The notes under the pieces: generated by a model
Database searches by the model: none
The model's input: the letters and a program-made list of their open reading frames with translations, nothing else
What the model was told of the DNA's origin: nothing
Source: Sorghum bicolor
Lineage: Eukaryota > Streptophyta > Magnoliopsida > Poales > Poaceae
Length of the DNA: 64,000 nt
Reading direction: 5' to 3'
Assembly: GCF_000003195.3 (NCBI RefSeq)
Contig: NC_012875.2
Coordinates: forward strand, 14,181,240 to 14,245,239
Shown here: piece after piece, positions 23,301 through 34,974 of the stretch
Layout of the letters: every line of letters starts with the position of its first letter
Position numbering within the stretch: the stretch's first letter is position 1
Made by a program: the position numbers and the translations under genes

Positions 23301-23473
23301 GAAGATCTCACTTATGAAGAGTACCCGATAAAGATCTTGGAAACTGCAGATAGAGTTACAAGAAGCAGAACCATAAAGATGTGTAAGTACAGTGGAACCA
23401 TTATACTGAAGATGAAGCTACCTGGGAAAGAGAAGAGGATTTGAGAAAGTCGTATCCACAACTGTTTGAGTAA
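20326..23473 (+). pseudogene. pol: Tekay-1 RT, RNase H, integrase and chromodomain-like end
   Basis: The frame holds the protease end ([12 protein letters not shown]), reverse transcriptase ([63 protein letters not shown]; about 20720-21330), RNase H ([27 protein letters not shown]), integrase zinc-binding region ending CDTCQRVKAEHQRP, and catalytic core (GMDIITGLPRTQ, MSDRGTQFTS, QTDGQTERVNQ). The C-terminus (TYEEYPIKILETADRVTRSR, then a frameshift and WEREEDLRKSYPQLFE in the next frame) has the layout of the Tekay-lineage chromodomain, which tethers integrase to methylated histone H3. Stops: TGA 21423, TGA 21819, TAG 22296, TAG 23238; frameshift near 23388. It is inactive. Confidence 0.93.
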
Positions 23474-23520
23474 GCATCACCCAATCTCGAGGACGAGATT
23501 ATTTTTAAGAGGGGTAGAAT

Positions 23521-26437
23521 TGTAACACCAAAAAAATTTATTTATTTAAGATAGATGAATTGAATTTAAATGAATTTATTTTGTGAGCATTTTCAATATA
23601 GGAAAATAAATAAATTTGGAGAAATTAAAATTAAATATAAGTTTCGGCTAACATTTTATTGCCTACATGCCGGTGCACTTCTTTTATGTGATGAGTGGTT
23701 TTTAAGAAAGGAATTTGAATTCAAAAATTCATTTGGAAAAGAGTTTGAAAAATTTGTTGGAAAATAAAAAGGAAAAAGCCTTTCTCTCTCCCCCTTCCTT
23801 CTTTTCGGCCATTTTGGCCCAAACCCCGCGCCCCTTTCTCTGGGCCGCGGACCGCCAGCCAGCCGGCTCCCCCTTCCCCCCCTCTCTCTCCCCCCCCCCC
23901 CCCCGCTGACAGGCCGGGCCCGCCTGTCAGCTCCCTCTTCTCCAACTGCCCCCCCCCTCGATTCCCTCTCTCTCTCTCTCTCAGCTCAAACTGCCGAGCC
24001 GCCCCCCCGCCGCGCCCACGATCCCCCCTCGCGCCTCGGTCTTTAAGTTAGAGAGCCCCCCACCCCCCCGTGCGCGCCCGAGCCATTCTCCTCGCCCACT
24101 TCGCCTTCCCCTCCCTTTCTCTGTCTTGATTGGGAAGTTCCGAGCGCCGCCGAGATCGCCGTCCTGGTGGAGTTTTCGTTTGACCAAGCTTCTTCCCCCG
24201 TAATCCCCTTGCCGAGCTCCGTTTTGGCCTCACGAAGTCACCCAGCTTCTTCTTCTCGTTTTTCTCACCTCGGTTCTCTCTCTAACTGCCGCCGTGTGTT
24301 CACAGGAGCATCCGCGCCGCCGTTTCGCGTGGTCAGCCGCCGTCGAGCCGTCCTAGTCCTTGTTCTCGGCGTCTTCGGGTTCGCGGTGAGCTCCTCTACC
24401 TCCCTGTGCTGTCGAATTTGAAAACCGAGCTCCGTAGCGCTCTGCAGGGCTTCGCCGGCGAGCTCGGGCCAGCCGTCAATGGCAGCGCCGCCGCGCCCTC
24501 CCTCCCCTCCGGCCGGCGCGCCCTCTCCTCTCCCCCTCTGTTGCTTTCTTTTAATCTCGGCCGCCCGTTCGCGATCGGATGGCCCAGAGAGCCCCGTACC
24601 CCTTCGGGGGCAACTTTGTTAAAGAGCCCCTCAAAAATCTTGATTTTGCGCGTGCAGTCCTCGGCCAGAGAGATTTTCCAGGATTTAATTATTTATTTAA
24701 ATTCGTTTAAACTCTGCTTTATTTACAAAATTGCCGCCGCATTGTTTTAGCTATAAAATCATCGTTTGGACTCCGAATCGATCCGCTCAAGTTGCGTTAG
24801 TTTCGTAATATTGTAAGCTTCGCGTTGGTACCACTGTTGTTTAGGTTTACCACTGTTAGATTTCCTAGTTAATTACATGTCTGTAGATTGCTGTTGAAAT
24901 CCTGTTAAAAGCGTAACTTTCGCGTCGTAAGTCCGTTTTTCATGAATTTCGCGTTGACGTGATCGTAGCAGCACGTAGATGATTTTGGAAAACTTTTATT
25001 TAATTTTTTTTACTGCTGGTGTATTATTCTCTTCCATGTTTGTCTTGGTATGCGTGATGATTGTGATGTATTGATCGAGCCCAGACGGTGAGGAGTATTT
25101 CGGGAGTCCAGAGCTCTTTGGGGACCAGCAGGACCAGCAAGACCAGTAGGAGTACGTGAACCAAGGCAATTATAGCATGGGCCTACCTTGTTGTCCTACT
25201 CATTTTTAAGCATTTCACCCTGCATGTGTATAATATTGCAAACTATAAGGACATCCTAGCTGTTGATGACAATTACCTTGTTCCCGAGGGTTTTTATTGC
25301 ATATGGGTAGAAGTGCTAGTGCTCTAACTCCAATCATATATGATCTGAAATCAGTGATGGAACCATGGTTAATTGATTAAACATGATTATGATAAATGGA
25401 ACATAGGGCTATGGTACAAATGATCGTTGGTCATGTTGTCCTAGACCCTTCGTAAGGACTTATCTGTCGGCAAAAGCTGGGACTTACAGTGCAACCGGGA
25501 GAGTCACATGGCTCTGACTTTAGCTCAGTAATAGGATCTTTTCTAGCCCATTAGAGGTTACCAGAAAGGGCGCAAGAGGGGCTTGCCATTTTGGGTGTAG
25601 TGCTGCCCCTATTTCTATGAGTATAGCCGCGAAGGAAATGTGCCATAGAAAAGGGGGGTTTTCTACATCTGCCTGCCGAGGAAACCTCGCGGCCCTAACT
25701 GGTTAGAATAGGCCTATGGAAGGCTTCATAGTGTACCCTGCCCGCTCACCTTGGTAGTGTTTGGGGGTCGACGGACCCCGGGCATATGGGCAGCATGACT
25801 CACGGTGAAAGTGCACAACCTCTGCAGAGTGTGTAACTGTTATAACAGTCGTGCTCACGGTCACGAGCGACCCAGAAAACTCACAGAATAACTGGTTACT
25901 GATGGCTATATGGTACATGATGATGTATAATTATGCTTTAATGTGACTTAATGACTTACTATGGTTCTGATAACTAATCATATGGGATACTTGGGAGTTT
26001 AAGCATAACCTAATGATAATTAATGATAAAATCCTGACCTACTAAAAAGCTGACGCTATAAACCTAGATTAGCTGTTTGAGCCTCATAAATCCTCATGCT
26101 ATGCTTGTGGAGTACGAGATGTACTCACGCTTGTATATTTCTTTTCTTTGGATAAAAATCCCGGATGGGTAACAGATGGTGGTAGCTATGAGGACTACCC
26201 GGAGGAATATTAGGCCTGTGCTTCACCGGTCGACCTTCCCTGTGTGAGGGCCATGAGAAAGTTATCTTAGATTATCTTATTTATATTTCCGCTGTCGTAC
26301 CAGACTTTGTGATTTAGTAACTACGTTGTTGTAAACACTGCGTTGATGGTATTTAATTTGTGACTTATGTGTGTTATTGATCTCTAGGCGCACATAAGTT
26401 TATGCATTCAATTTCTTCCTTGAAATTGGGTGTGACA
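23521..26437 (+). repeat. Tekay-1 3' LTR
   Basis: It is preceded by the polypurine tract AAGAGGGGTAGAA (23507-23519). It starts TGTAACACC and ends GTGTGACA. Unlike the 5' copy it is fully sequenced and includes the C-rich and CT-rich promoter section (about 23880-24000). GTAGT at 26438-26442 is the target duplication. Confidence 0.94.
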
Positions 26438-26442
26438 GTAGT

Positions 26443-27041
26443 CCTGTCTCACAATGATTGCTAAGTAAATTGCACTAACTATGATATGCTAGACTGTATA
26501 GTTAAGAATAACTTAGGAAATATTCTTGTAGTTCGTCCTAATTTCATGCTAATGACTTGCTAGAATATCTAATTGAGGTGCTTATCATATTTATATGTGG
26601 CTAAGTTATGCTAATCAGATTAAGTATCTTTGTCACCATTAATTACATTATATATCCTTTATGTGACACTTATCCCTGTATGAAAGAGATAGATAAATGT
26701 TCTCAATTATACATGCAATGATAGATACTTAATTCTATATTCCATTCTATAATCAACGTTGATGTTTAGCAATCCCTTCCCAGTGGTAAAACTATAAATA
26801 ATGATACCTGGAATACTTCCTGGTTAAAATGCTACATCGGTATTAATCTGTGCGCTTGCAGATCCCATTTGTTATTTATTTAGAAGAGCAATTGTATATT
26901 TCAATACCGTGTCTCTTATGTCATGCTGGGGATGACAACTTGGCTTAAGTGGCATGAGGGATAGGTTCGGCATTTTTGGCGCCGTTATCAGAATTAGATA
27001 ACTAAGTCTACTTTTGGTAGTGACGTTAAGAATGCCCAACA
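26443..27041 (+). repeat. Athila-1 5' LTR, remainder and 3' end
   Basis: It continues the LTR interrupted at 14391 (CCTGTCTCACAATGATTG), passes the middle/end junction near 26748 (ATAATCAACGTTGATG) and ends CCCAACA at 27041. At 26971-26987 it contains CATTTTTGGCGCCGTTA, almost the same as the true primer site region 73 bases later. Confidence 0.88.
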
Positions 27042-27049
27042 AGCATTTT

Positions 27050-27067
27050 TGGCGCCGTTGCCGGGGA
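27050..27067 (+). other. Athila-1 primer-binding site
   Basis: TGGCGCCGTTGCCGGGGA, eight bases after the LTR end, is the tRNA-Asp-type primer site typical of Athila-lineage elements. It is unmutated, so reverse transcription could still start here. Confidence 0.92.
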
Positions 27068-27201
27068 AGATTGATTACTAATAAGGAATGAATATAGAAT
27101 TTTGAGTCATCATTCGCATCACTAATATGATTGAGCTTATCAATTCTCTCATACAGTTTTACCCCGATATTTTTCTATTTTTATCTTATGTAGGGTAATG
27201 T

Positions 27202-29865
27202 ATGAATAGAAGACATCTTTCAGGAAATTTTGTTGACAATCCCGAAGCTTTATTCAGAAAAACAAAAGCTAAGCTCAAGAAGAGATCATCAACACTTCAG
27301 CACGAAGCTTCATCCAATCAAGAAGATCACCGAAGTTTCACCCAGAACTTGTCTTCAGAGTTCGGAGCCATGGCGAACAAATCGATCCGTGAGCTCTCAG
27401 CTCCCACTACGGATAACATCCGTACTGGACCTCCTGTAGAGATCGACGGCAACTTTGAGCTCAAGCCTGGACTTATCAACATGGTGCAATCCAACCAGTT
27501 CTGTGGGAAGGCACACGAAGATGCTAGTGCTCATCTCCAACACTTCCTGGAGATTTGCAACACATTCACCATATCAGTAGTCCCCAGAGATGCTATACTA
27601 CTTCGCCTCTTTCCGTTCTCACTGTTTGGGAGAGCGAAGCAGTGGTTCTACGCTACAAAGGAGAAGAATACTACGTGGGCACTCTGCTCCACGAACTTTC
27701 TGGCTAAGTTCTTTCCCATGGGCAAGACCAATGCTCTCCGTGGGAAAATTACAAGTTTTCAGCAACAACATGATGAATCTGTTCCAGAAGCATGGGAGTG
27801 CTTCCAAGACTACATCCTAGAATGTCCCCATCATGGAATGGAGAGTTGGCTATTAATGTAGATGTTTTATCATGGGCTCAGCAACAGTGCCCGAGAGACC
27901 ATGGATGCTGCAGCTGGAGGAGCATTCCTATCACTCACCATATCACAAGCCACAGCTCTTATGGAGAAGATGGCGAAGAACCAAGGCTGGAATGAAGAAA
28001 GGACCCAGACATGCAAGAGAGGTGGAGGTATGCACTAGCTCAAGGAGGTAGACATGCTGTCTGCAAAGCTAGACCTGCTCATGAAGAAACTCAATGATAG
28101 AGCTAGAGATAAGAAAGAAGTTATGCACATCTACGACTCTCACATGACTTGTGAGGAGTGTGGAGATACTGGACACTCAGGCAATCACTGCCCTGAGATG
28201 CTTGAGGATGTGAACTACATCAACAACAATAACAACAACTACTACAATTTTCCTCAACAAAATCAAGGTTGGAATCAACAGAGGCCTAACTACTCAGGTA
28301 ATTATCAAGGTAACAATTCTTACAATAATAATAATTTTCCACCTCTGAGAGAGTTAGTGTCTAATCAAGGAAGGCTAATGGATAACCTATCTAAGAAATT
28401 GGCATCTAATGATAAAATGCTAGAAAATATAAATAATAGAATGGATAATTTCTCTACTGCCATCAAGAATCAAATTAGCTTTAATAAAATGATTGAATCT
28501 CAGTTAAATCAAATAGTTGTTGTTGTTCCTGCTACTAACCCTGGTATACCATCACAACCGGAAGGATTAGAATCTGCAAATCTTGTAGACATGTTTGATA
28601 CAGGTAACTACTGGAGTAACCCCATCACTGAAGTTACTACTGACCTTCTGCCGGTCAAGAGAGACGATCCAGGACGCCCTGTCATCCCGATCTCATCAGG
28701 CATGGTGGACTTCCCAGAAGCACTCTGCGACTTTGGCTCCAGCGTCAACATTATGCCCAGGGTACTCTCTGAAAAATTCTTTACATATCCTTTATTAGAA
28801 ACAACCATGTGTTTGCAGTTTGTAGATCAGGCGCTAAGTTTCCCAAAGGGAATATTGAAGAACCTCTGCGTCCGAGTTGGTACCTTGTACGCCCCAGTAG
28901 ACTTCGTGGTGATAGAGACCGGTAATGATGAGAGGGCACCCAACATCTTAGGGAGGCCATTCTTAAACACCTCGGGAGCTGTCATCTACGCTAGTGCTGC
29001 TAATATCAGTTTCTACATCAAAGGGAGGAAGGAAACATTTTCCTTTAAGAACAAGACTATACAAATCCCAGAGCAATCCCGACATGAACCAAGGAAGAGG
29101 ACCAATAGGAGGATCAGGAACAAGCAAGTGTGGACCGAGTCAGCTAAGATAGTCACTGCAGTTCATGGAGGACAAGATCATCGACTTAAGTCACCGTTTC
29201 TGACCAAGAAGGATGACCCAGGAATGCCAACCATCTACTGCTCCATAAATGGATACAACTTCAACAAGATGTTTTGCGACAACGGATCGGGCGTCAACAT
29301 AATAGCCACAGTCACCTATCGGCTCTTGTTCGGAACTATGCCCCTAAAACCAACATACATTCAGCTCCAGATGGCAGATCAGACATTTTGAGAGGTTCAA
29401 GGTATAGTAAGTGATATCCCTGTCAAAATAGACGATCATTTTGTCTACACAGACTTTCAGGTTATTGACATGGGAAAAGACGAATACGATCCACCCGTCA
29501 TCCTTGGAAGACCGTTCCTTAGCACCGTTAAAGCAATCATCTACATTGGAACTGGAGAAGTCCATATGCACTTCCCCTCAGAGAAGGTACGTCGCTATTT
29601 TACTGACCCTAACTATATCGTTGAAGACTCTAAGCAGGTCAGAAGAAGACGACGCAACCGCAACCAGAAGAGGCAAATCATCAAGGATGGATGGGCATAC
29701 TATAAAGGAGAAGTGGTAAGGTCTGAAGACATACAGCTTGAACAAGATTATCCTGAGGAGACCGTAGCACCGGGTCAGGTGTGGAGAGAGAAGATAAGTA
29801 TACACGAAGAAGAGGCGCCACCGGAAGCACCGACTACGCCATCCAACGAATCCCAGGACAATTAG
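27202..29865 (+). pseudogene. gag: Athila-1 Gag with two tandem protease-like domains, no RT or integrase
   Basis: One frame of about 888 codons from ATG 27202 to TAG 29863-29865, interrupted by TAG 27859, TAG 28036 and TGA 29389. Gag core: SAPTTDNIRTGP, LKPGLINMVQSNQFCGK, HLQHFLEICNTF, LFPFSLFGRAKQWFY. Then a zinc knuckle CEECGDTGHSGNHC near 28150, an Asn-rich stretch and a coiled region. Protease-like domain 1: CDFGSSVNIMP (about 28730) with ILGRPFLNT (about 28950). Domain 2: CDNGSGVNII (about 29277) with ILGRPFLST (about 29500). Both match the Athila retropepsin pattern but depart from D-T/S-G. The C-terminus is charged (RRRRRNRNQKRQ) and Glu/Pro-rich. No polymerase or integrase motif follows before the 3' LTR, so the element depends on other elements' enzymes. 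Confidence 0.9.
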
Positions 29866-32007
29866 AAAACGGAGAGTCTCGTTCGGAGGACTTAAAAAAA
29901 CCGAACGCCTTACCAAGAGGTAAACTTGGTAGTTATCCTTTTCCTTTCAAATATTTAAAATAGTTTACTTAGTTAATTATGTTCATACTATCCTAAAAAG
30001 AAAATAAAAATGTTAAAAAATAGTAAGCCCCATGTGAGTATACAAGTGGCATAAAACCCATAAGTACATTCACTGTGGTGGCATAAAAATAAAATAAATA
30101 TTTTTTCAGCTCTAAAAAATGAAAATATAAAAATAGAAGAGTAATACTTATTGAGGAGGCCCAATATGATAAAGGCTAGATATTTATGCTAACACTTAAT
30201 CAGTTCCACAAAGCTTTGTTGTCTATTTGAGCTCTACAGAATTCAAGAATCAAGAAGACTAGCAGACGCAGGACATCCTAATCGCTGTCAGGGTACTGCC
30301 GACTTTCAAATACACCTGTGCCACCTGCTAGCTACATCAAAAATAAATTATGTCAAAATTTAGCTTGGGGGAGAGTACCCTCATTTATCCCGCTAAGTAT
30401 TTCTATATATCTTTATACTTATACTATATTAAAATATAAATATACATAACTATGAAAAAACAAATAAAGATTTTGTGCCTATATATATATATAAAAATAT
30501 GTCTTTTGCTTAGTGCGCTTAATAAATAAAGTGGCTATGCTAAACTGAATTTTAATAATAAAACTTTAGCATGGATACGATGAATAGTTGCTCTGCCTAA
30601 TTTTCAAATTTGAGTTCTCTCTCAAGTTTAGACATAACTGTTATAATTTAAAGCTTACTCTAAAATCTGAACTTGTGGGAAGAGAACTTGATCTGAAGTC
30701 TAAGTTGTTAACGGATACGATATGGGAAGGTTGAGCTGTTGTTTATCTATTCCTAGAGATGCTAAAATTCTGGAGAACTTTATCTTTTAAAATCTTTAAA
30801 ATATCACATGATGAGCTCCTGTATGATGAGAGTTTAAATTCCTACCACAGCCATATATACATGCTTGCTAGACTTTGAGCCACACATTTACTTTTGACTG
30901 CTTATGAGCATTGAGTGTGGTCAAGCTGTGTAGACCCTTAGGAGCTTGTCATGTGGTTAAATCAAGATTCACTTGCACGTTCACTCACACATGCAGCTTC
31001 TGCTCTGGAAGTACGCATCCACATATATCCACCCATTTCCATCTCCAGAACTACTCAAAAAATATTCTAAACATTTCTGTTTTTCCCTGTGAAATAAATG
31101 CTCAAGTTATCTTGGTTACTGCCACTTGCTATATTATTTCATGAGATGAGTGCTCTAAAAAAAGAGAAAAAATACGAGAAAATAAAAAGGGGCAAGTGCC
31201 CAGAACCTCGAAAGAAAAGAAAAAATGAGACGAAAGGTAAAAATGGACAAGTGTCCGACAGTAGAATTAGGGGTAGAAAATACCCACCTGAGAGGAAAGA
31301 AAAAGAAAATACAGAGCATCTTATTCTCCTCAAAAAGCTTCAAAGAGCAAGAAAGGTATGTATCCCCTCAAAAGAGCAAAAGTAGAATTAGACTTTCACC
31401 ATTGTTATCACCATACACCATTCATTCGCCACACATGCACATCTTGATTCGACTTATTGACTTGTTTCTTTGGATCCATGGTTTGACTATACAATAAATG
31501 TCTTGTGAGTATGTATACTTTATCTCCCACCTATGAGTTCCAGATATTAAAGCCTTATTAGAGTAGGGTGAGAGAAAATGCAATACTACTATGCCTTATA
31601 CCACAAATACCACAAACTTTGAGAGAAGGCATATACCATCACTGCCTTGGTAAGGATCCAGAAATACCACAAAAGAGAGATCTGAGAGAGTCATACAAGG
31701 AATCTCTGAGTTTTGTTTGAAAATCTGCAAAAACTTCAGAGCTATAGCTGATCAACAATAAGAGACATGGCACTTGACTAGACTGTTCTATCTTTTAACT
31801 ACTCAAGACAGAAGTGACGGTTACAAGTCCCAGGGTAAAAGGTAAAATGAATAAGTTTGAAGTCTTGATAGTTTACTCTAACTCAGAGATGAAACCTCAT
31901 TTAGAAACATGTGTACCGTCAATTTTCAAAGGTATTTCAGCAACTTCTGATCCATCGCTGAGATTATCCTTGCTCAGGGACGAGCAAGAGGTAAGCTTGG
32001 GGGAGTT
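29866..32007 (+). other. Athila-1 long non-coding 3' internal region with polypurine tract
   Basis: This is 2.1 kb without a supported gene. It contains TTAGCTTGGGGGAGAGTACCC near 30359 (a second purine-rich tract), AT-rich stretches and a pyrimidine/purine-asymmetric section around 31140-31360 whose overlapping open frames are compositional. The proper polypurine tract, CTTGGGGGAGTT, ends at 32007. The same arrangement occurs inverted in Athila-3 (50670-52740), so it is a family feature. Confidence 0.8.
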
Positions 32008-33646
32008 TGTTGACGGTCCTTAAGTATCAAATTTAATTATCAAATAAATAAAGAAAAGGATCCAAATGTAACCGACATCCAGACTTAGGGTTTTATCTGA
32101 CAGAATTCCACGAGTTTTGGTGTTTGTCTATTTCTACAGGGGGATATTAGGAAGTATGGAAGAAAGGCCCACACGTCGGGTTTACATAGAGATATTAACG
32201 TGTCGTGCAATTATCTTACATCTAGAAGAGTCTAGAAGCCACGGGAAGGAATGGATGGAATATAGAATTGAGTATCTATCATTGCATGTATAATTGAGAA
32301 CATTTATCTATCTCATTCATACAGGGATAAGTGTCACATAAAGGATATATAAAGTAATGAATGGTGACAAAGATAATTAATCTGATCAGCATAACTTAGC
32401 CACATATAAATATGATAAGCACCTCAATTAGATATTCTAGCAAGTCATTAGCATGGAATTAGGACGAACTACAAGAATATTTCCTAAGTTATTCTTAACT
32501 ATACAGTCTAGCATATCATAGTTAGTGCAATTATACTTAACAATCATTGTGAGATAGGACTACGCCCATGCATAGTGATTTATCAAGGAATATGAGAAAC
32601 ATCGCAATCACTCCCCTATAATAATGTTGCTCTGCCAGTCCTATACACGAGAGGGGGACTATATAAGAATCAATGGAGCTGTCACTACCACGAACTACCC
32701 CGTGATCTGACATATAGGGTACAATCGCAGATAAATACGATATAAGCACCACGCCTACACAATATCTATCATTTACCCATGGATCCGATGGATAAACGCT
32801 ATACGATCCTAAACTTGTATATAATTCCAATCTAACTAAGCCAAGTATATAACTATGATAAACTAAGAACAATATAATTGCGAATATAAACAAGTAGAGC
32901 AAAGTCATAATCAATATAATGAAGTAGAACAAAGTCATATAAATAATATCGAAGAACAAAGATGAACAATTGAAGAACAATAGAGAAATACCAAGGATCC
33001 TCTTGACAGATCCGGAAACCAATCAAAGATTGACTCCTTCTAGTCCTAATCCTATGTAGCTATGCTAATCTAGAGATCCAATTGATGTGGTGGCTCTAGG
33101 GCTTGATCAGAGGCTTCTTCTCCCTGATGAATAATGAATTAGGGTTGAGAGGTGCTCTCCTCCAGGGGCCAGGGGGTCTGGTTATATAGTCCTTCCAAGT
33201 GAATGTGGGCCATCGGATCAAACCGACATTGATTGAACGGTTATGCTTGATCCTTTAGGTCGGTAGAGCATGATCCGCGAGATTGGTCGTGATTGGTGGA
33301 AAGGCCAGGGCGGGCGCCCTAGGGGGGAGGGCGGGCGCCCTGCCCCCGAGCCCATAATCAACGTTGATGTTTAGTAATCCCTTCCCAGTGGTAAAACTAT
33401 AAATAACGATACCTGGAATACTTCCCGGTTAAAATTCTACATCGGTATTAATCTGTGCGCTTGCAGATCCCATTTGTTATTTATTTAGAAGAGCAATTGC
33501 ATATTTCAATACCGCGTCTCTTATGTCATGCTGGGGATGACAACTTGGCTTAAGTGGCATGAGGGATAGGTTCGGCATTTTTGGCGCCGTTATCAGAATT
33601 AGACAACTAAGTCTACTTTTGGTAGTGACATTAAGAATGCCCAATA
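32008..33646 (+). repeat. Athila-1 3' LTR with its middle section inverted
   Basis: The LTR start (32008 to about 32253) and end (about 33353-33646) are in plus orientation. The section between them (about 32254-33352) is the reverse complement of the 5' LTR middle. The junctions are GGGAAGGAATGG/ATGGAATATAG and TGCCCCCGAGCCC/ATAATCAACG. The inverted section carries the TATA box, two GGGCGGGCGCCCT palindromes (33308-33320 and 33329-33341) and the LTR-borne open frame on the minus strand (32537-33022). Its promoter therefore points back into the element. Confidence 0.88.
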
Positions 33647-33651
33647 GAAGG

Positions 33652-34973
33652 GAGTGCTAAGGATAATGGGCAATGAGCATCACTGCATGTGGTAGTGGAG
33701 AGTATATCCATATCTTTATCTATCTTCTCATATAGGGTTAGTGTCACAAGATAAAAAGTATATATAAATGATAAGGAATAACTGATAAGCACATAGCCAC
33801 ATAATAAATGATAAACATCTCAATAGATTAATCTAGGCTTGTAGCACTAGCATGGATTAGTACAAACTACAAAGATAACTCCTAAGTTATTCTAACTATA
33901 AAGTTAAAGCATACAATGATTAGTGCAATTACACTTGGCAATCATAGCGAGAAAAGGTTATATCTACGCATAGTGATATTTTGAAGGAAGATGAAGACAT
34001 AGCAATCACTTCCCTGTAATAGATGTGTTCTGCCTGCCCTATACTCGGGAGGTGGACTATGAATGACACAATAGGACTGTCACTCCCACGATCTACCACA
34101 CGGTCCGGAATATAGGGTACAATCACAGGAAAATATGGTATATGCACCACGCCTACACAATATTTACCATTCACCCATCGATCTAATGGGCAAGCGCTAC
34201 ACGATCCTATACTTGAATATAATTCTAATCTAACTATGTCAAGCATATAATCAAAGTAGACTAAGAAAAATATAGTTGAGAACATAATAAATAGAGCAAA
34301 GACATATCCAATATGATAAAATAGACTAAAGTCATATTCATACAAATGATGAACTAGATGAATAATACAAGAATGAATATAAAAGTAGGAGAGAATTACC
34401 AAGAATCCTCTTGACAGATCTAAAATCCAAGCAATGCTTGCCTCCTTCTAGTTCTAATCCTATGTAGCTATGCTAAACTATAGAGATCTAATTGAGTTGG
34501 TGGCTCTAGGGCTTCTTAGAGGAATGCTCTGTATCTTAGAATGAATTCAAGAATGAATTAGGGTTTCTCCTTGGGCCAGGGGCTCTACTTATATAGCCCT
34601 CTAGGAAGCACCATACCCCTCAAACCAAACCAACCTTGATGAACGATTATTATTGATCCTCAAAGGCAATGGAGGCATGATCCAGGAGATCGAAGTGAAT
34701 TGGCTCCATAGGGGGCAGATACCCAGGGGGTGTGGGCGCCCGCCCCTATCATAGTAACAGGTGGGTCCCACCTCCTAGGGTTTAGCTTCTCGAGTCTTCT
34801 AGATTATTATTTTTATACATGTGGTCCTTTTCTCTCTATGTAAATATGATATGTGGGCCTCAGAACTCATGGAATTCTGTTAGTGTAACCCCTATATCTA
34901 GAGAGGAATTATATTTAGATCCTTTGTCACGTTGCATCAACGGTTAAAAATAGATACTTATCTACCGTCAACA
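33652..34973 (-). repeat. Athila-2 5' LTR, start and middle
   Basis: On the minus strand it starts TGTTGACGGTAGATAAG at 34973, has a GGGCGCCCGCCC palindrome near 34734, a TATATAAG box near 34591, and an open frame at 33929-34402 resembling the one in Athila-1 LTRs. It continues at 11366-11178 after removal of Athila-1. It is clearly diverged from the Athila-1 LTR. The 3' LTR of Athila-2 is not in the window. Confidence 0.87.
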
Positions 34974-34974
34974 C

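Larger units (their letters stand above)
14392..26437 (+). mobile_element. Complete Tekay-type chromovirus (Ty3/gypsy), Tekay-1
   Basis: LTRs 14392-17200 and 23521-26437 start TGTAACACC and end GGGTGTGACA. The target duplication is GTAAT (14387-14391) and GTAGT (26438-26442). It has a tRNA-Met-type primer site, a polypurine tract, an extra upstream ORF, gag, protease, reverse transcriptase, RNase H, integrase and a C-terminal chromodomain-like end. The last places it with chromoviruses that target heterochromatin. Several stops and frameshifts disable it. LTR divergence looks like about 2% by eye, so it is younger than Copia-1. Confidence 0.95.
11367..33646 (+). mobile_element. Athila-lineage nonautonomous LTR retrotransposon (Athila-1), rearranged and split by Tekay-1
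   Basis: The outer ends are TGTTGACGGTCC at 11367 and CCCAATA at 33646, flanked by the perfect 5-bp duplication GAAGG (11362-11366 and 33647-33651). Without the 12-kb Tekay-1 insertion it is about 10.2 kb. Plus-strand order: LTR start plus middle (11367-12702), an inverted copy of the LTR start and 3' internal end (12703-13970), LTR middle again (13971-14391, Tekay-1, 26443-26747), LTR end (26748-27041), primer site, gag-protease region, long non-coding region, polypurine tract, 3' LTR with inverted middle (32008-33646). It lies inside Athila-2. The inverted blocks may be real rearrangement or a misassembly. Confidence 0.88.
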
